A stretch of DNA of 64,000 nt from Batrachochytrium dendrobatidis JAM81 (lineage: Eukaryota > Chytridiomycota > Chytridiomycetes > Rhizophydiales). The translations under genes were made by a program, and so were the position numbers. The notes below the pieces were generated by a model. It was not told the DNA's origin and did not search any database. It was given only the letters and a program-made list of their open reading frames with translations. Positions 12,241-25,441 of the stretch are shown here, piece by piece; positions within the stretch are counted from its first letter, which is position 1, and each line of letters begins with the position of its first letter. The stretch covers positions 236,690 to 300,689 of the forward strand of contig NW_006281099.1 in assembly GCF_000203795.2 (NCBI RefSeq), given 5' to 3'.

Positions 12241-15200
12241 TCATTGTTCAGGCGATCGATCACCAAGTATAATAATAGTATCGTTACTGGCATTCAACTC
12301 CGCTTTGGCTGTTTCTCCATCATGGATAGTGTCTTCCAATATGGCTTGTGCAAGAGGATTCAGAATACACTTTTGTAGCAACCTATTTAATGGTCGAGCA
12401 CCATATGTCGGATCGTACCCATTTTCAGTCAACCACGATTGAACATCATCGGATACAATCAGTTTAATATTGTGCTGTTCTTCAACTCGTTTGCAAATCT
12501 CAGCCACTCGAACTTGCACAATATCTGCTAGAGCAGTCTTGGAAAGCCGGTTAAAAAGAATAAGTTCATCGATGCGATTGATGAACTCGGGTGCAAAATG
12601 GCTACGAACGGATTCTAGAACACGAGCCTCAGTTTCAGGACTGATTCCAGATTCGGTACTCGATTTGACAAGCTTTTCAGCTCCTTTAGTTTATCAATTC
12701 ATAGAATCATATATCCAACAATAAACGCAAATAAATATAATCAGTATTGGGATCGCCTTGTTTGCATAGGAAAGATGTAGAACCTCGTATGATTCAGTTT
12801 TGATATTCCACTATAAAGCTTACCGAGATTACTTGTCATAATAATAATGGTATTTCGAAAATCGACTTTGTGCCCTTGAGAGTCGGTCAGAAATCCATCG
12901 TCCAATACTGTATTCAGAAAGTCGATTAGCTTATTGAATCTCGCTCACATAGTATCAAATTGGAGTCAATACTACCTTGAAGCAAAATGTTTGACACATC
13001 TCGATGGGCCTTTTCAATTTCATCCAACAAGACAATCGAGTAAGGTTTACGTCGCACTGCTTCTGTGAGTTGTCCACCATCATCATGTCCAATATAGCCT
13101 GGTGGAGCACCCACAAGACGTGATATTGCAAATCGTTCCATATATTCGCTCATATCTAAACGAACAATGGCTCTGTCGGTATCAAACATAAATCTAGCAA
13201 GCGATTTACACAGCTCCGTCTGATTTAAAGTTGAAGTGTATTTTAATAAACTTGACAACAGTTGTAACAAACTACGTATGCAATTTAAACTCACCTTGCC
13301 AACACCCGTTGGTCCCAAAAAAAGAAACGAGGCAATTGGACGGTTGGGTGCTTGAAGACCAGCACGGCTAAGACGAACAGCATCAGCAACAGCTAGCATT
13401 TACACATGACAAACAATACGCGGTTAACTAATAAGAAATCTTGTAGAATGTATTTCACAGTAAAACACATACCTTTAATTGCCTTGTCTTGCCCAACAAC
13501 ACTCTTTTTGAGCTCCGTTTCCAGATTTAGCAACTTGTTACGCTCTCCTTGCATCATGGACTAAATACAAATAATCATGTGAATTCCTAGCAGTCGTGCA
13601 TCAGATTTATGGTTCAACATATCAATGCCTTACGGTGATTGGTATTCCTGTAGCGCGAGATACAACTTTGGCAATATCATCAACAGTCACACGCTCATGT
13701 ACAAGACGATTGCCGCTTTCGTCGTCACTAAAGTTGCATAGTACTATTGGTTACAACACAGTTGTATAGAGTTGACACAAACTCAATCTACCAAATGGTC
13801 ATAAACTTACCCATCACTTGGAAGCTCTTTTTCAAGTTTAGGAATTGTATCATAGAGTAATTCAGACGCCCGTAGCAAGTTTCCTTGGCGCTGTGCAAAT
13901 TCATAGTCAACACGAGCTTGTTCAAGTTCCTCTTTTACTTGCTTGATACGATCTAGTTTTTTACTGTGTATCCAACAATCGATTGGCGTGTCAATAAGGG
14001 GGCTCGAATTAGAATCGTTTGAAAAGCATGTTGGTTAAATACACGGCACTTACCGCTCATTCAGCCATATGGCATTTAGATTGTTTGCCTCGGTTTGTTT
14101 TTCTTGTAGCTCCTTTGTAAGCAAGTCGCGTCGCTGCTTCGAAGCCTGATCCTTTTCTTTACGCAGAGACTCTAGCTCAATTTTAAGAGTGAGAATACTA
14201 CGGTCAAGACTTTCAAGAGAATCTGGCTTGCTTTCCTGGGCAAGACGAAGTGTAGAGCATGCTTCATCCACCAAATCGATTGCCTTGTCTGGAAGATAGC
14301 GATCGGTAATATATCGGTGAGAAAACTGGGCTGCTGCGACGAGAGCACTATCGGATATACGCACACCATGATGTACTTCGTACTTTTCCTTGAGACCACG
14401 CAAAATGGAAATTGATGCATCAACGCTAGGCTCATCAACCAGTACGCTTTGGAATCGCCGTGCAAGTGCAGGATCCTGCAATCAATTTTAAAAAGTGTTT
14501 AAATTAGTACTCTACTTAATCTGACAAGTTGGGGTATAAGTCATTGGCTCATAGTATTCAATAAATACCTTTTCAATGTATTTGCGATACTCGTCAATTG
14601 TAGTTGCTCCACAACAGCGAAGTGTTCCGCGAGCCAGTGCTGGCTTGAGCATATTACTGGCATCTATACCACCTTCGCCCTTTCCGAGTCCAAAAAGCAT
14701 GTGGAGTTCTATAAAACCCGTCATAATAATAAGATTTAGACACGAGTAATTCAACCGATTTTACAATACATCAATTTAGGATTAAGCTTCCAGTTTTCTA
14801 AACTGTGCATACCATCAATAAATAAAACAATTTCTCCTTCACTGGTCTCGATATCTTTGAGAATCGCTTTGAGTCTTTCTTCAAACTCTCCTCTAAATTT
14901 GGTTCCTGCTATCAGCGCCTAGTCAAAATGCACTCGTGAGTTTTATACTTTATGGACTCCTTAGATATCCTACTCGAATCTGCAATAAAATATAGTATTG
15001 ATTCTTACCCCTAGATCTAGTGAGATCACCCGTTTGTTTTTCATGCTTTCTGGTACTTCATTTTTGATGATCCGCTGGGCGAGTCCCTCGGCAATAGCCG
15101 TTTTACCGACGCCTGCTTTACCAATCAATACTGGATTGTTTTTTGTGCGTCTCGAAAGTCTATCCGGTAATATTTGACAAGATATTTATAGTCAGTCTCA

Positions 15201-15726
15201 AAAAAAACAATACTTGATCATTGTATATCTTACACTTGAAGAGTTCGACGGATTTCTTCGTCTCGACCAATTACTGGATCCAAACGACCTTGAGAAGCCA
15301 ATGCAGTTAAATCTTGTGCGTATTTGGCCAATGCAGCGCCAGGGGGTTCAGGCTCTTGGGTTCCACCCATTTGAAATCCTGGAAATCCACCTAATAGAAT
15401 CAATACATAGCAAGTGGATAAATCAACTAGTTTAACAGGGGATGCAACCACAAGTTTCAAGCAATGGTCCAGATTTATGCTATTTTTAAAAATAACAGAT
15501 ATGGAGATTCAGTCATACCTGGAACAGCTTGACGTTGAACAGTAGCAGAATGGAAATGAGTCTTATTTTCCCATTTCTGACTAAAACCCGGTATGGATGG
15601 ATTAGCGATACTAAATGGATTACAAACTAGGCGTCGAGTCTGTTGAAAGGATTGGAGTCCAAAAGGGACTCGTTTAATCAAGGTTGATCGAGGTTTGGCA
15701 GTTAAACAAAGTAGATTATTCATCAT
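12241..15726 (-). CDS. HSP78: Mitochondrial Hsp78/ClpB disaggregase
   Basis: Hsp100 AAA+ disaggregase of the mitochondrial matrix, which works with mitochondrial Hsp70. About 13 exons. Exon 1 (15726..15519) is a basic, acid-free targeting sequence ([19 protein letters not shown]). The Clp N-domain is absent, as in yeast Hsp78: exon 2 goes straight to [20 protein letters not shown] and [15 protein letters not shown]1 has Walker A GKAGVGKT, where most ClpB proteins have G-E-P at its start. [20 protein letters not shown] segment follows. The coiled-coil M domain is at 14050..14230. NBD2 has [48 protein letters not shown] and the C-terminal [16 protein letters not shown] element begins about 100 bp upstream of the start. 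Confidence 0.96.
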
Positions 15727-15827
15727 GATTTGTAATCGTATTCAAGTCGATTGTCCAACAACAGTAATTTTAGAATTCGGTCGTAGTTTTAGCAACAGTA
15801 GTGAAATTGTGATGTTTTTCAGGTTTA

Positions 15828-16126
15828 CAGCTGTATTCACGTCAAATGTAATTCTATTTATTCGACTGCTTCGATATAAACATTCTTGATCCTTCTAAAC
15901 AATGTTCATCATATGATACGATCAAATTACAGTTTAAATTGATTGTTCTTTTCTTTACGCTCTACTTCAAGAGAATAGAGATTGTTGGAATGCAGCTGTA
16001 CATGCTAGTCACGCATTGTTTTGTACGAGAGCTGGGGATTCAACAAGTGTGAGATATACCAGAGCAGTAGTGTAATTGAACATTTGTCCAGTTCCTATTT
16101 AGCGTTTCATTATGTGAATACAGTTG
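15828..16126. mobile_element. TIR element copy b
   Basis: About 299 bp. The left end CAGCTGTATTCACGTCAAAT (15828..15847) and the inverted right end (16103..16126) are each next to TA. The interior segment at about 15905..15945 (TTCATCATATGATACGATCA then TTGATTG) recurs in other copies. It lies about 100 bp upstream of the HSP78 start codon. Confidence 0.75.
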
Positions 16127-16522
16127 TAATGAGAATTTGAATTGACTAGAAATTTCTGGAATTTGATGGAGCAAACTGATTCGTTGAACTCGGGCCCAAA
16201 TGAGTAAATAGTATGGAAACATGAATCAAGTTACAACAGCGTTTGTTTACCTCTCATTTAGTTTTATCATGCAATGGATATACTAGTCACTGTATTTCTT
16301 TCATCACTGATTCAAGACCATCTAGTTTACGGCAGTTTCTCCTTTGCTGTTGTAAGAAACCCACAGTATGAGATCAAATATAAACCAAAAGTCGATACCG
16401 TGCATGGAGTACACTTGGTGATAAGATAGAAATTGAGAAACACTAACAAGGAACAATGGATAGCGTAAATATCAATTCCATTCAAATATACCTTCAAGTC
16501 ACAAGCAAGATGATCAGATATA

Positions 16523-17255
16523 CAACCGTATTTACGTAGAATGAAATACCTGTATTGGCTCTATTTTACTCCAAAATAAACAGTGATTAAGCATTTGTTG
16601 TTATTGGAAATTGATTACTTTTTTTATACACAAGCTCTCAATTATTTGGTGTCTGGAGTAATTTATGCAGGATTCAATAATGGGCAGTATGATGATGTAT
16701 AGTGTAATTCCAACCTCGCGCTGTTTGAACGGTTGGTAAACCATGTTCAATTAGAATTGCTTTGTGGAGTGGAATGCCGTCCAAAATGAATTGACGGTTT
16801 GGGAATGTTGCATATTATTGTTTAGAAATTCAGAATATTGCATTGCTCACCGTTTCTTGATCAATCTCCAAACACAGCGACCATCATATGAGACATACAA
16901 TCAAACTGCAGTTTTGAANNNNNNNNNNNNNNNNNNNNNNNNNNNNNNNNNNNNNNNNNNNNNNNNNNNNNNNNNNNNNNNNNNNNNNNNNNNNNNNNNN
17001 NNNNNNNNNNNNNNNNNNAGCAATTCTATTGAACATGGTTTCCAACCGTTCAAACAGCGCGAGGTTGGAATTACACTATACATCATCATACTGCCCATTC
17101 TTGAATCCTGCATAAAATTATTCCAGACACCAAAGAATTGAGAGCTTGTGTATAAAAAAGTAATCAATTTCCAATAACAACAAATGCTTAATCACTGTTT
17201 ATTTTGGAGTAAAATAGAGCCAATACAGGTATTTCATTCTACGTAAATACGGTTG
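16523..17255. mobile_element. TIR element copy c with about 238-bp inverted arms
   Basis: The outer ends carry the family terminus (CAACCGTATTTACGTAGAAT and its inverse), flanked by TA. Here the inverted repeat runs far inward: the left arm is about 16523..16761 and the right arm about 17019..17255, nearly identical apart from single-base differences and a few 1-bp indels. The loop has 157 known bases followed by 100 N. The right arm begins at the first base after the N run. This is a foldback-like structure, or two copies inserted head to head. Confidence 0.85.
16919..17018. other. Assembly gap (100 N)
   Basis: Exactly 100 consecutive N, the conventional length for a gap of unknown size. 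It lies in the loop of the inverted repeat and abuts its right arm, so the palindrome probably caused the break. The loop may be much longer than it appears. Confidence 0.98.
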
Positions 17256-17356
17256 TAATAAGCAATCAGCTTGTAATAGAAAGACGGGAAGAACATTTAG
17301 CCATGGTATATTCCCAAGAAAAATAGAGGTTCTGACCGCAAGAAAAATAAATGAAA

Positions 17357-17382
17357 TGTTTCATTATACATGAATACGGCGG
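17357..17382 (+). repeat. Solo right end of the TIR family
   Basis: TGTTTCATTATACATGAATA followed by CGGCGG matches the right terminus of the family. No left partner in the right position was found; the nearest upstream ends already belong to the copies at 15828 and 16523. It may be the remnant of a copy interrupted by the neighbouring element. Confidence 0.6.
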
Positions 17383-17738
17383 TGAACGAGAAATCTATCA
17401 CCATATTCACGCAATGCATGTTTCTGTTGGTATGGGCAACACTTTCACAGCCATTTGAAAACCCATATCTGTCAACCAAGTAAAGCATTGACATGAGTGT
17501 CAAATCTACTTGAATTGAAAATACGTGGTGGTGGGATAACGCTGGGTAATTCAATGGACAAGGCACTGATCAATCGTACCTGCGAGCTTGTAAGCTTCAA
17601 TAAATCATCTATACAAGATACAATACCAACTGCACAAGCACTGATGGTGACGGATAAATGTAAATAGATCTGTTGGCAGTGAAAACAAAGTGTGAATGGG
17701 CTTGATTATAGCATGTTTTGTTGATTTGAGTGGTTTTA

Positions 17739-18393
17739 CAGTTGGCTGTATTCACAAAATGGAACATTTGCAGTCACTGCCTCTACTCTGCTTCGAAATA
17801 AGCAGTAGCTGAACATTCATTGCACTTTCCTATTACAAGCTGACCTTGAACTGTTATTCTCAATTCTTCAATAAACACAAATATCCATCGTATGATGCTC
17901 AAATCAAACCAGATTGAACTGGAGCTTTTTTTTGGCCTCCCTTCTTTCTCTTTAGCATAGCCATACGTTGTAGGATTGGCAAGCTTGAAGCCAGATCTAT
18001 CCACTGCAATACATATACTGGATTCAACTGTTCTCAATCAAACCCCTCTTTGTTGTATCCTAAATATCAGACATGTTTTAGTTCAGGGGACAAATATTGA
18101 CATATTAGGAATGAGGCGGCTGTTTTCATGCCGATCACCCAATATTTGCTTGTGATGTTCGATTTGGATGAAAGGAGAGTTGGAGATTGAACAAATATGG
18201 GATCTATCGAAACAGATGTGAACATTTGCCCAGCTTTTTATATGAAAATGAGCGCTGGAGAAAGATTAGCGGACTTGACGAGTTTAGAGGGCATAATATT
18301 GTCCAGTAAGATTGGCATCAATCATTTCATGGGACCGGTTATTTACTGTGCAGACAGCCTTATTTACTGCTCCATTCTACGTGAATACGGCCG
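17739..18393. mobile_element. TIR element copy d
   Basis: About 655 bp. The left end (from 17739, with a small insertion after CAGTTG) and the inverted right end (18372..18393) match the family. The interior is clearly homologous to the copy at 25442..25958: both contain GAGAGTTGGAGATTGA, GAAACAGA.GTGAA and ATCAATCATTTCATGRGA in the same order. The left flank is TA but the right flank is TG, so the target duplication has decayed. Confidence 0.7.
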
Positions 18394-19955
18394 TGAAAAC
18401 AATATTCAGTAGCATTTTTACCAAGTACAGCTAATTGGTATCAAGGTATAACTATGGATTAAGTAGGCAGGGTTATATTCACTACAGCATTGTAAAGTGA
18501 TATTTGTCATTAGCGTAGTTCCTACTGCAAATATGCATCCTCAATGTTCAGCCTTTGTTGGCCATTGGCACTGTGCATGCCCTGTATAATGGATTTTGTT
18601 GATTTATTAGCACCAGTTTGTTTGCTTGGTGGATTTAATCACAGTCATTCTGATTCAACCCGAGTGCTGTTTTCAAATCATAGCCAATTATTCACTCAAT
18701 CACTATCTAAGCTGCCCAGAATCGGTTACCAAGTATAAACTTTTTCACTTGCAAGCTTTTTCTCATTCGGGTTTTCGCTCATGACGGCTGTTCACAGAAT
18801 ACAAGCATCGCTTTGGATAATTTCAATAGCAAAAGGTCAGGTATTTGATTGTGTTTTGAGAAAAATACTGTTTATAAATATTGAATAATGCAAATAAAGA
18901 CCATTTGCGTATTTTGAAATAAAACAGATCAGGTAGAAAACCATATAGCTATCATGGCAAATCATCACCATCAACCGCAAGACTGTTGATACTCCAGACG
19001 TAGTGTTCAAATATGTTATAAGAATCTAGATAATGCTCAAATATACTCATTGGGGTTGAAAAATATACGCATGGTAAGCTGTGTTACAACCGCAGACACC
19101 TAGAACTCGGCACTTTATAAACCCTTATAATGTAGCGACCGGGTATACTTTACTCACGATCTTCCGCTCACCAACTACTTTTGACGCATAACCACTCACA
19201 ATAACCCTCTGCACATGGATGGTTTTGTTTATTTTAACGGGTAAAATTATTGAAAAGTTCGGCAAGGAAATACTATAGTTAGGAATGAAAAAAAACTATC
19301 CCTTTTCTTGTTTTGCCGCAATATTGGTAACTAGATTTGGCAAGTCAATACGGAATAGAATGCAATCAAATAAAATGAGGGTTTGATACAGGGCAAGTTA
19401 TGGTTGGCTGCTTATACTGCGTTTGCTGAGAACCGCAAGACTTTTCAAAAATAGAATCGAATTCAAAGAAAGCCATATGGCTCTGGTTTAGCGCTTGGCA
19501 AGGTAGTAAAACACCCAAGTCATATCTTACCGTTCTAACCACAAGGGTACTATACCAGATATATACATTTATGGCAAAATCAATACGATGAATAAAGATA
19601 CACAATAGCAATGCCATTTTTCTCTACTATCGAGTCGCTTAAGGTCACGCCCCGTGTTTTTTATCCAATTTTGTTTTGCTTAGAGCCCAGCTAGTTTGTC
19701 AACCCAAAGCTATGATGGAATGATTGTAGGGAAGCGCGTTTACGTATATAAAATCTTTTATGCAGTCATGTAAATCAAATATACACCTAAAAGTTGACTC
19801 GTAACAGTTGGGTTCCCCTAAAAATTGACCGTTTCTTCGATTATTTCCTATTTATCTCGAGAACCGTCGTATATTCTCAACTCTATATCTTGGCCGACTT
19901 TCAAGGAGCTAGACTTTCCCACTACCCCTTTGCACATCATTTTTATTAGAGCATC

Positions 19956-22603
19956 ATGTCCGATGCTGTATATGAACTAATCCCTATTCTACAGCCTGAG
20001 CGAGCACGAAGTTGTGGATTTAGTGGACGGCTGAACCGACGGACGATTGACCCATGCATTATTCTACAGCTTGGACTACGACTACCTGGAACAGAGCAAC
20101 TGGTGCTTGAGTACGTGAATAGGTTGATTTTGCAAATGCTTTGTTATGTAGTTACCACGGTTACCAACGAGAGATTGGCTTAAACCTCTTTGAAGTAGTC
20201 CTCCTCAAACCCCACAAAGCATAGCATATCAGCTTTTTTGAAACCCATTCGATTTGTTGATATTCGATATGCTTTTAGGCCTGAGTGATTCTTCATATTT
20301 ATAGCCATTCATTTTAAATCGCATGGATGCAATCTTGTTTGTTTTTAGCTTATAGATCATAGCTACCTTGGTGACTATTAATGTCGTTCAGAACTAAACT
20401 TTAGCTCCAAGACAGTATAGAATTGTATCATTCATATATTAAAAACTACAGTGGCATACCAAAGCCTTATGATTTGTCAGAGGTTACATGTTTGAAAGTA
20501 TGCAGATCCATTAAAGTGAATCACTTGACAAATCTCGTTGAATTTATCTGAATCAATAATTCGACAGAGAAATGTGTGGATCAATCATTGTGTTAGATAA
20601 TAGCTGGTTGGTCAAATGACATGAAAGCTGTCTATCTTTACCGAACCATATTCATGTGGATCGGCATTAATGAATATTTGGTTGAGTTTATCAGTATTCT
20701 ATCTCACTTTGTCGGCCCGAGCTCATTTGGCTTTCTAATTTACCATCTTTTACTTATTAATACTCTTTAATTCTTCATGATTGTATCTTGCCAAAATGAC
20801 CGACTCACACTTTTTGATTCGGTTTGTTTTTGGTCATTTGTCATGATGGGTTTCTGACACGCCCAATCTTAATAGCTACGAAAAGCTCGGGGCTGTATCT
20901 CGGTTTGTGGTGAATGCATCACTAGCATCTTCTGACGGAATTCATGATCTTAGCTTAATTATTAGTCCTAGCGATCCAAAGCGACTGGCATATTTTGAAC
21001 AGAATGTACCATCGTCGCACAATACGTTGACCAGTTCATCGCAATCATTTACACCTACTTTAGTCTCGACTCAACCTTCAATTGAAACAAATAATGTACT
21101 CTCTAATACTGTGGATTCAAATAATATATATTCACAGCAACCAACACATATTGCCTATACCACGTCGCCTTTGGAGTCTTCATACGCATTGCATCCAGCT
21201 GCTTCCGAAGCAAATACTCACCAGCAATCACGTCGCCATCCAAACAGATCCAAGCCAAGATCTCATTCCAATCCACAGACCTATTTGGCTCCACCTCCAA
21301 TATTCATCTCTAGTCATACCGTATCTAGTCCTATATGCAGTCCTACTAACCCTGTACCTTTTGCTGTACAAGACACCGTGCTTCCACCCAATCCTTCTGT
21401 AGATAAAGTAACTGATGTTTCGTCCAAGTCTACAGTCAAGTTGAAATCAAATACACCACTATTGTCAAACTACCCATACAATCCCAATCAGGATCGTACT
21501 GCAGATATAGTGAGTAAACTCTTGACTCAAAGTATCTCACTTGACTATATCTCACCATAATCGCATTTCACACTTAGATAGAGCAGCCTTATCCTGGAAG
21601 CAATCAAATCGTTAGCTCTTTATTTGGATCAACAATGTCGACATGTTTTTGTCTTTCAAATTTAGATGGCCATGTCGGGGCATATTTTTTATTTCCTGAA
21701 ATATGCCTGCGCCTTGAAGGTGTATACAAGTTGCGTTTTACACTATTCGATATACTGGGGTGGGTTACTTTACCATTAGTTCAAATCTGTCAATCCGGCT
21801 GCACATGCACAACCTTATGTATTTCATGTAATCCTTGTTACGGATTTAATATCTTGTAAACTCATTTACATATTCTAAACATCATAATACTTTAGCTGCA
21901 CTGCACAAGCTCCTCAAAGATCCATTGCAACGTTACTATCTAATTCATTCACATCGTATAATCCTCGCATATTCCCAGGAATGCAAAGTAAGTTGAATGT
22001 GCATTTATGATTTATAGATTTACAAGATGCATCATATGTTATATTGTTGGTTTAAATAAAGTTGAAATGTAGCCGAGAGATGATATGGGGGTAGAATGTG
22101 GAGGTGGGTATGTATCTGGAATGGTATGTAGTCAAAAGTTTATTTCTTATGAGCCACCATTTCCATACCAAGTGAATTGTGCTTATAAGCATTCTATATT
22201 GGATCATCCTATGTTAATTTTAAAGATGATCCCAGATTATATAGCCTCACACCCCTATATCATAACTCGAGCATATCCTTTCACTTTAACATCTTGCCTG
22301 ATTGCCTCATCCCAACACATTACTTTTTTTAGAAACGAATATAACACTAGCTATTTATTTTTAAATGCACTACTTGCTTTTTATCTTGAAACTCTTGAAT
22401 CTATGTTTTTAAAAACAGAATCACCGGATCTTGTGCATCATTTTTTGCGTCAAGGAGCTCCAGTTTTGGTTAGATCCAAGGCGCCATCAAAGAAAACAGC
22501 ATCGATACGATCTACCGTATTAAAGAAATCACAGTCGGACAGATCCAAGGCAGTTGTTGGTGAAGATATGAGTGGTAGCTCTGCAAATAATGATAAGAAG
22601 TGA
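19956..22603 (+). CDS. Velvet-domain regulator, VelB-like
   Basis: Fungal velvet transcription regulator with an NF-kappaB-like fold; velvet proteins link development to secondary metabolism. Exons 19956..20110, 20876..21509, 21578..21759, 21896..21987 and 22419..22603 join in phase. The domain opens YELIPILQPERARSCGF, NRRTIDPCIILQL. It continues LGAVSRFVVNASLASSDG and LDGHVGAYFLFPEICLRLEG, then VYKLRFTLFDILG. It closes SYNPRIFPGM and SPDLVHHFLRQGAPVLVRS. About 150 disordered Ser/Pro/Thr residues interrupt the domain in exon 2, as in VelB and unlike VosA. Introns 1 (765 nt) and 4 (431 nt) are far longer than the local norm. A basic Ser-rich tail follows the domain. The VelB assignment rests on the insertion only. 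Confidence 0.85.
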
Positions 22604-24105
22604 TGGTGAGCACTTTTATTACAATACAGGGTTTAAATTTATATGCATTATATTAATGATTTGTGGGTGGATCAGGTGCTGGATGCTTGTTGTGCCTTGC
22701 TATATTGATTTGACTACAGCTATAAATGCAATTGACTATAAACTACATAGGTATTTATATAACCTTGACATGATGGCTATTGTGCAACCACTGATAACAA
22801 CACATTATTGGTGATTGGAAGTGTATATAATGCATATTATGGTTGCACTCAAATTGCAATATTAATGTAAGCTGAGGAAAGGTGGAACGAACGGTTAATG
22901 CATTGATTACAGTACACCGATCTGCTCCAATCCTGTATGGTATACGAACAAAAGAAAGATATCATACTGATGTGAACTTTTGCACAAAGATACGCAGATG
23001 CTCCAATGCAAATTTAAAGTGACTTGCAAACAGTATTGTTTTACTTGTCTTTTATGTTTAAAACCAAGTGATTGGGTCGATCCAAACTACTGGTACCTTT
23101 ACCAGCCAATGTTGAATAGATCTTTTTGTATTCTCTGTCATGAACTGACTGTAACGGCTCTTGTGTTCTACATCAAATCTATAGTGCTTGTTATATCACA
23201 ATAGTGTTCAAAACCGTAGCTCAGGTTCTTGTAAAGTGCCCACATTCAATTCTCTACTATCTCGGCAATACTCGGCATCATGTCTTTTTAACCAGTCGTT
23301 TGGCATTGTATTATATTGGCTCGCAAGGCAGTTTTATTTCAATTGTATTCCTAATCTGAAGGGTTGGCTATTGCTGTCAACCATGGACTAGCGTTGCAGA
23401 TCCTCCAAGGTGCGTATGATGGCTACACATGCTTTGTAGCTTCAGTTTGATATAAATAGGACATGCTATCCTACTCATTTGAAGTATACATGTCTTGGAA
23501 ATTGAATAGTCGCTTCAACTAAACATTTCAATAGTCTTTATCCCTGACACTAGATTAGGATTCATCGCACCACAATCTACGTATTGATTTGGACAATAAT
23601 TTTATCATACTGTGGCTTGCTGGGATTATGCAACTCCACTAGTTTTAAACTTTATATTAGGTATGTATCGAAATACATTGCTATTTAATTTAACTTGATT
23701 TAACTTTAAAAGTCATCAAATCATTTTCATATATAGGACTCTAGATTTCAGCCTCGATCAATAAATACCATTATTGCGCGATTTTGAATTAGTTTGTAAA
23801 GGCTGCTAATTTATGAACTTGAAGTGTGTCTATGCTCAATATCAACACCAAATTTGAAAAATGTATATATCCATGGTCTATAGTGATTAAAATTTTGGTT
23901 TTAATTGCTAGTATCGTCTTGTTTGAGATGGTTCAGTCTATAGCACGATGTTACAAGCATGTGAATAAACATGAACGAATGACAAATGCAGTATGCTTTG
24001 CTATATGAAATTGATCAAGATATAACAACATAGTATGTTTAAATACTCTTGGCGTTATTAACAGTATAATCTAAGCTTTATTTGCATCTTCATTCTATAC
24101 TACTA

Positions 24106-24668
24106 CCATCGTATTCGCGTAAAAGAACCACGAAGTAAGGGTACCAAAACACATAATAAACATTCAGTATCGTTAAATAATTGAACTACTGAATGACATT
24201 GGTTCTTTAAACTCTGACAAAGTTTATTGATTTTTCTTTGCCCATTTTTGATGAACAAATAGTTAGATCTCTGCTCCACCTAATCCCCAACTTTTCTTGA
24301 TTCAAGTCAAACGCTAAGCGATCGGCATGAAAATAGCCGCTACGTTCCTAATACGCGCAATGTTTTCTTGAATTGGAACATGGTGTATCTGATATTAGGA
24401 TACAACAAAGAGAAGTTTGATTGACAGCATCAAAACAGTCGAATTCAATATCTGAATCTGGGTTTAAACTTGTCAGCCGTACAATGTATGACTGTCGAAA
24501 AAGATAAAAGGGTGATTTTACATCAAACATATAATTTGCATGCATCATGTAGATATTGTTTATTGAGTAATTGAGAGTCTCGATTAAAATCAATATTTAA
24601 TAGAAAAGCGTCACAAACATTAATCACTGTAGAATGAATACAGGTGTTTCATTTTGTGAATACAGCTG
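24106..24668. mobile_element. TIR element copy e (degenerate left end)
   Basis: The right end (24643..24668, GTGTTTCATTTTGTGAATACAG) is a good match to the family. The proposed left end (24106..24130, CCATCGTATTCGCGTAAAAG) is weaker. The span is about 563 bp and the left flank is TA. The pairing is inferred from orientation and spacing. Confidence 0.5.
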
Positions 24669-25441
24669 TGATTTGCTAATTGAAAAATTGTAGGTTTAGT
24701 TTCAAGCCACACAAGAGATACCAGCCATCTAGTGATATACTGGGAATAAAATATTGAATGAGAAATGAGCAAAATAGGGGATCCAAGTCCATAAATTGAA
24801 TGAAAAATGCATGGTCAAACACATGAATAGGATCTTTTCCTCGTGGGTATTTTACTAATTAGCATAGCGCCAACAATCAAAGGGTATAAACGGAATTTAC
24901 AACCCAGAAAAAAGGGATGAAGAGATGAGGTATTTACATTTCAACCCAATTTGATCGCGTTTAATAAACATGGTAATGGCATTAAACAGGCTACTGTTGA
25001 GCTTTTTAAATATTGAATTGCAGAGTTGGTTTAGATTAGTGTACAGACTACAACTGGAATACTGAGAATTGTATCAAGACCAAATGAGTAATGTTGTGTT
25101 ATATTGAATCGAAAGCAGTAGACCATACCAACCAGTCGAATTGTCGCTGTGGTGAAAGACACAATCAATATATGCTCATGGCATTCAAATCAGTAGACAG
25201 TCTACTGATGTTTGCAAAGAAAGTATCACCAAACCTGACTTGCATAAAGTGTGATCAGGTGAATTTTAGCAAGTACCGCCCAAATACATGATACTGTTGA
25301 TTGCTAACAATTCCTTGTTGTATTTCATCTCTCTATTGTCACCTGTATTGTTAACAACCATGAGGGTCAATTTACAATCATATACGAGTCAGAGATTGCA
25401 ATATCAATCAAAAGTATTAGTTTTGCAAAACATTTACATCA

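Larger units (their letters stand above)
15727..19955. other. Repeat-rich, gene-poor interval with assembly gap
   Basis: Holds three TIR elements (15828..16126, 16523..17255, 17739..18393), one solo end (17357..17382) and the N run. From 18400 to 19955 I see only AT-rich DNA and the pyrimidine-rich stretch just before the velvet gene, probably its promoter and 5' UTR. The 60- to 90-codon open frames here have no recognisable features and several overlap repeats. Confidence 0.5.

Noticed and set aside
16764..17141. Open frames crossing the N run on both strands
   Set aside because: They are open only because N codons are not stops; the flanks are inverted-repeat arms.
18197..18412. 71-codon open frame on the + strand
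   Set aside because: It overlaps the interior and right end of the TIR element at 17739..18393, and the homologous copy at 25442 does not keep the frame.
22085..22418. Extended frame upstream of the last velvet exon
   Set aside because: The translation before 22419 does not resemble velvet proteins; phase and the AAACAG acceptor place it in the intron.
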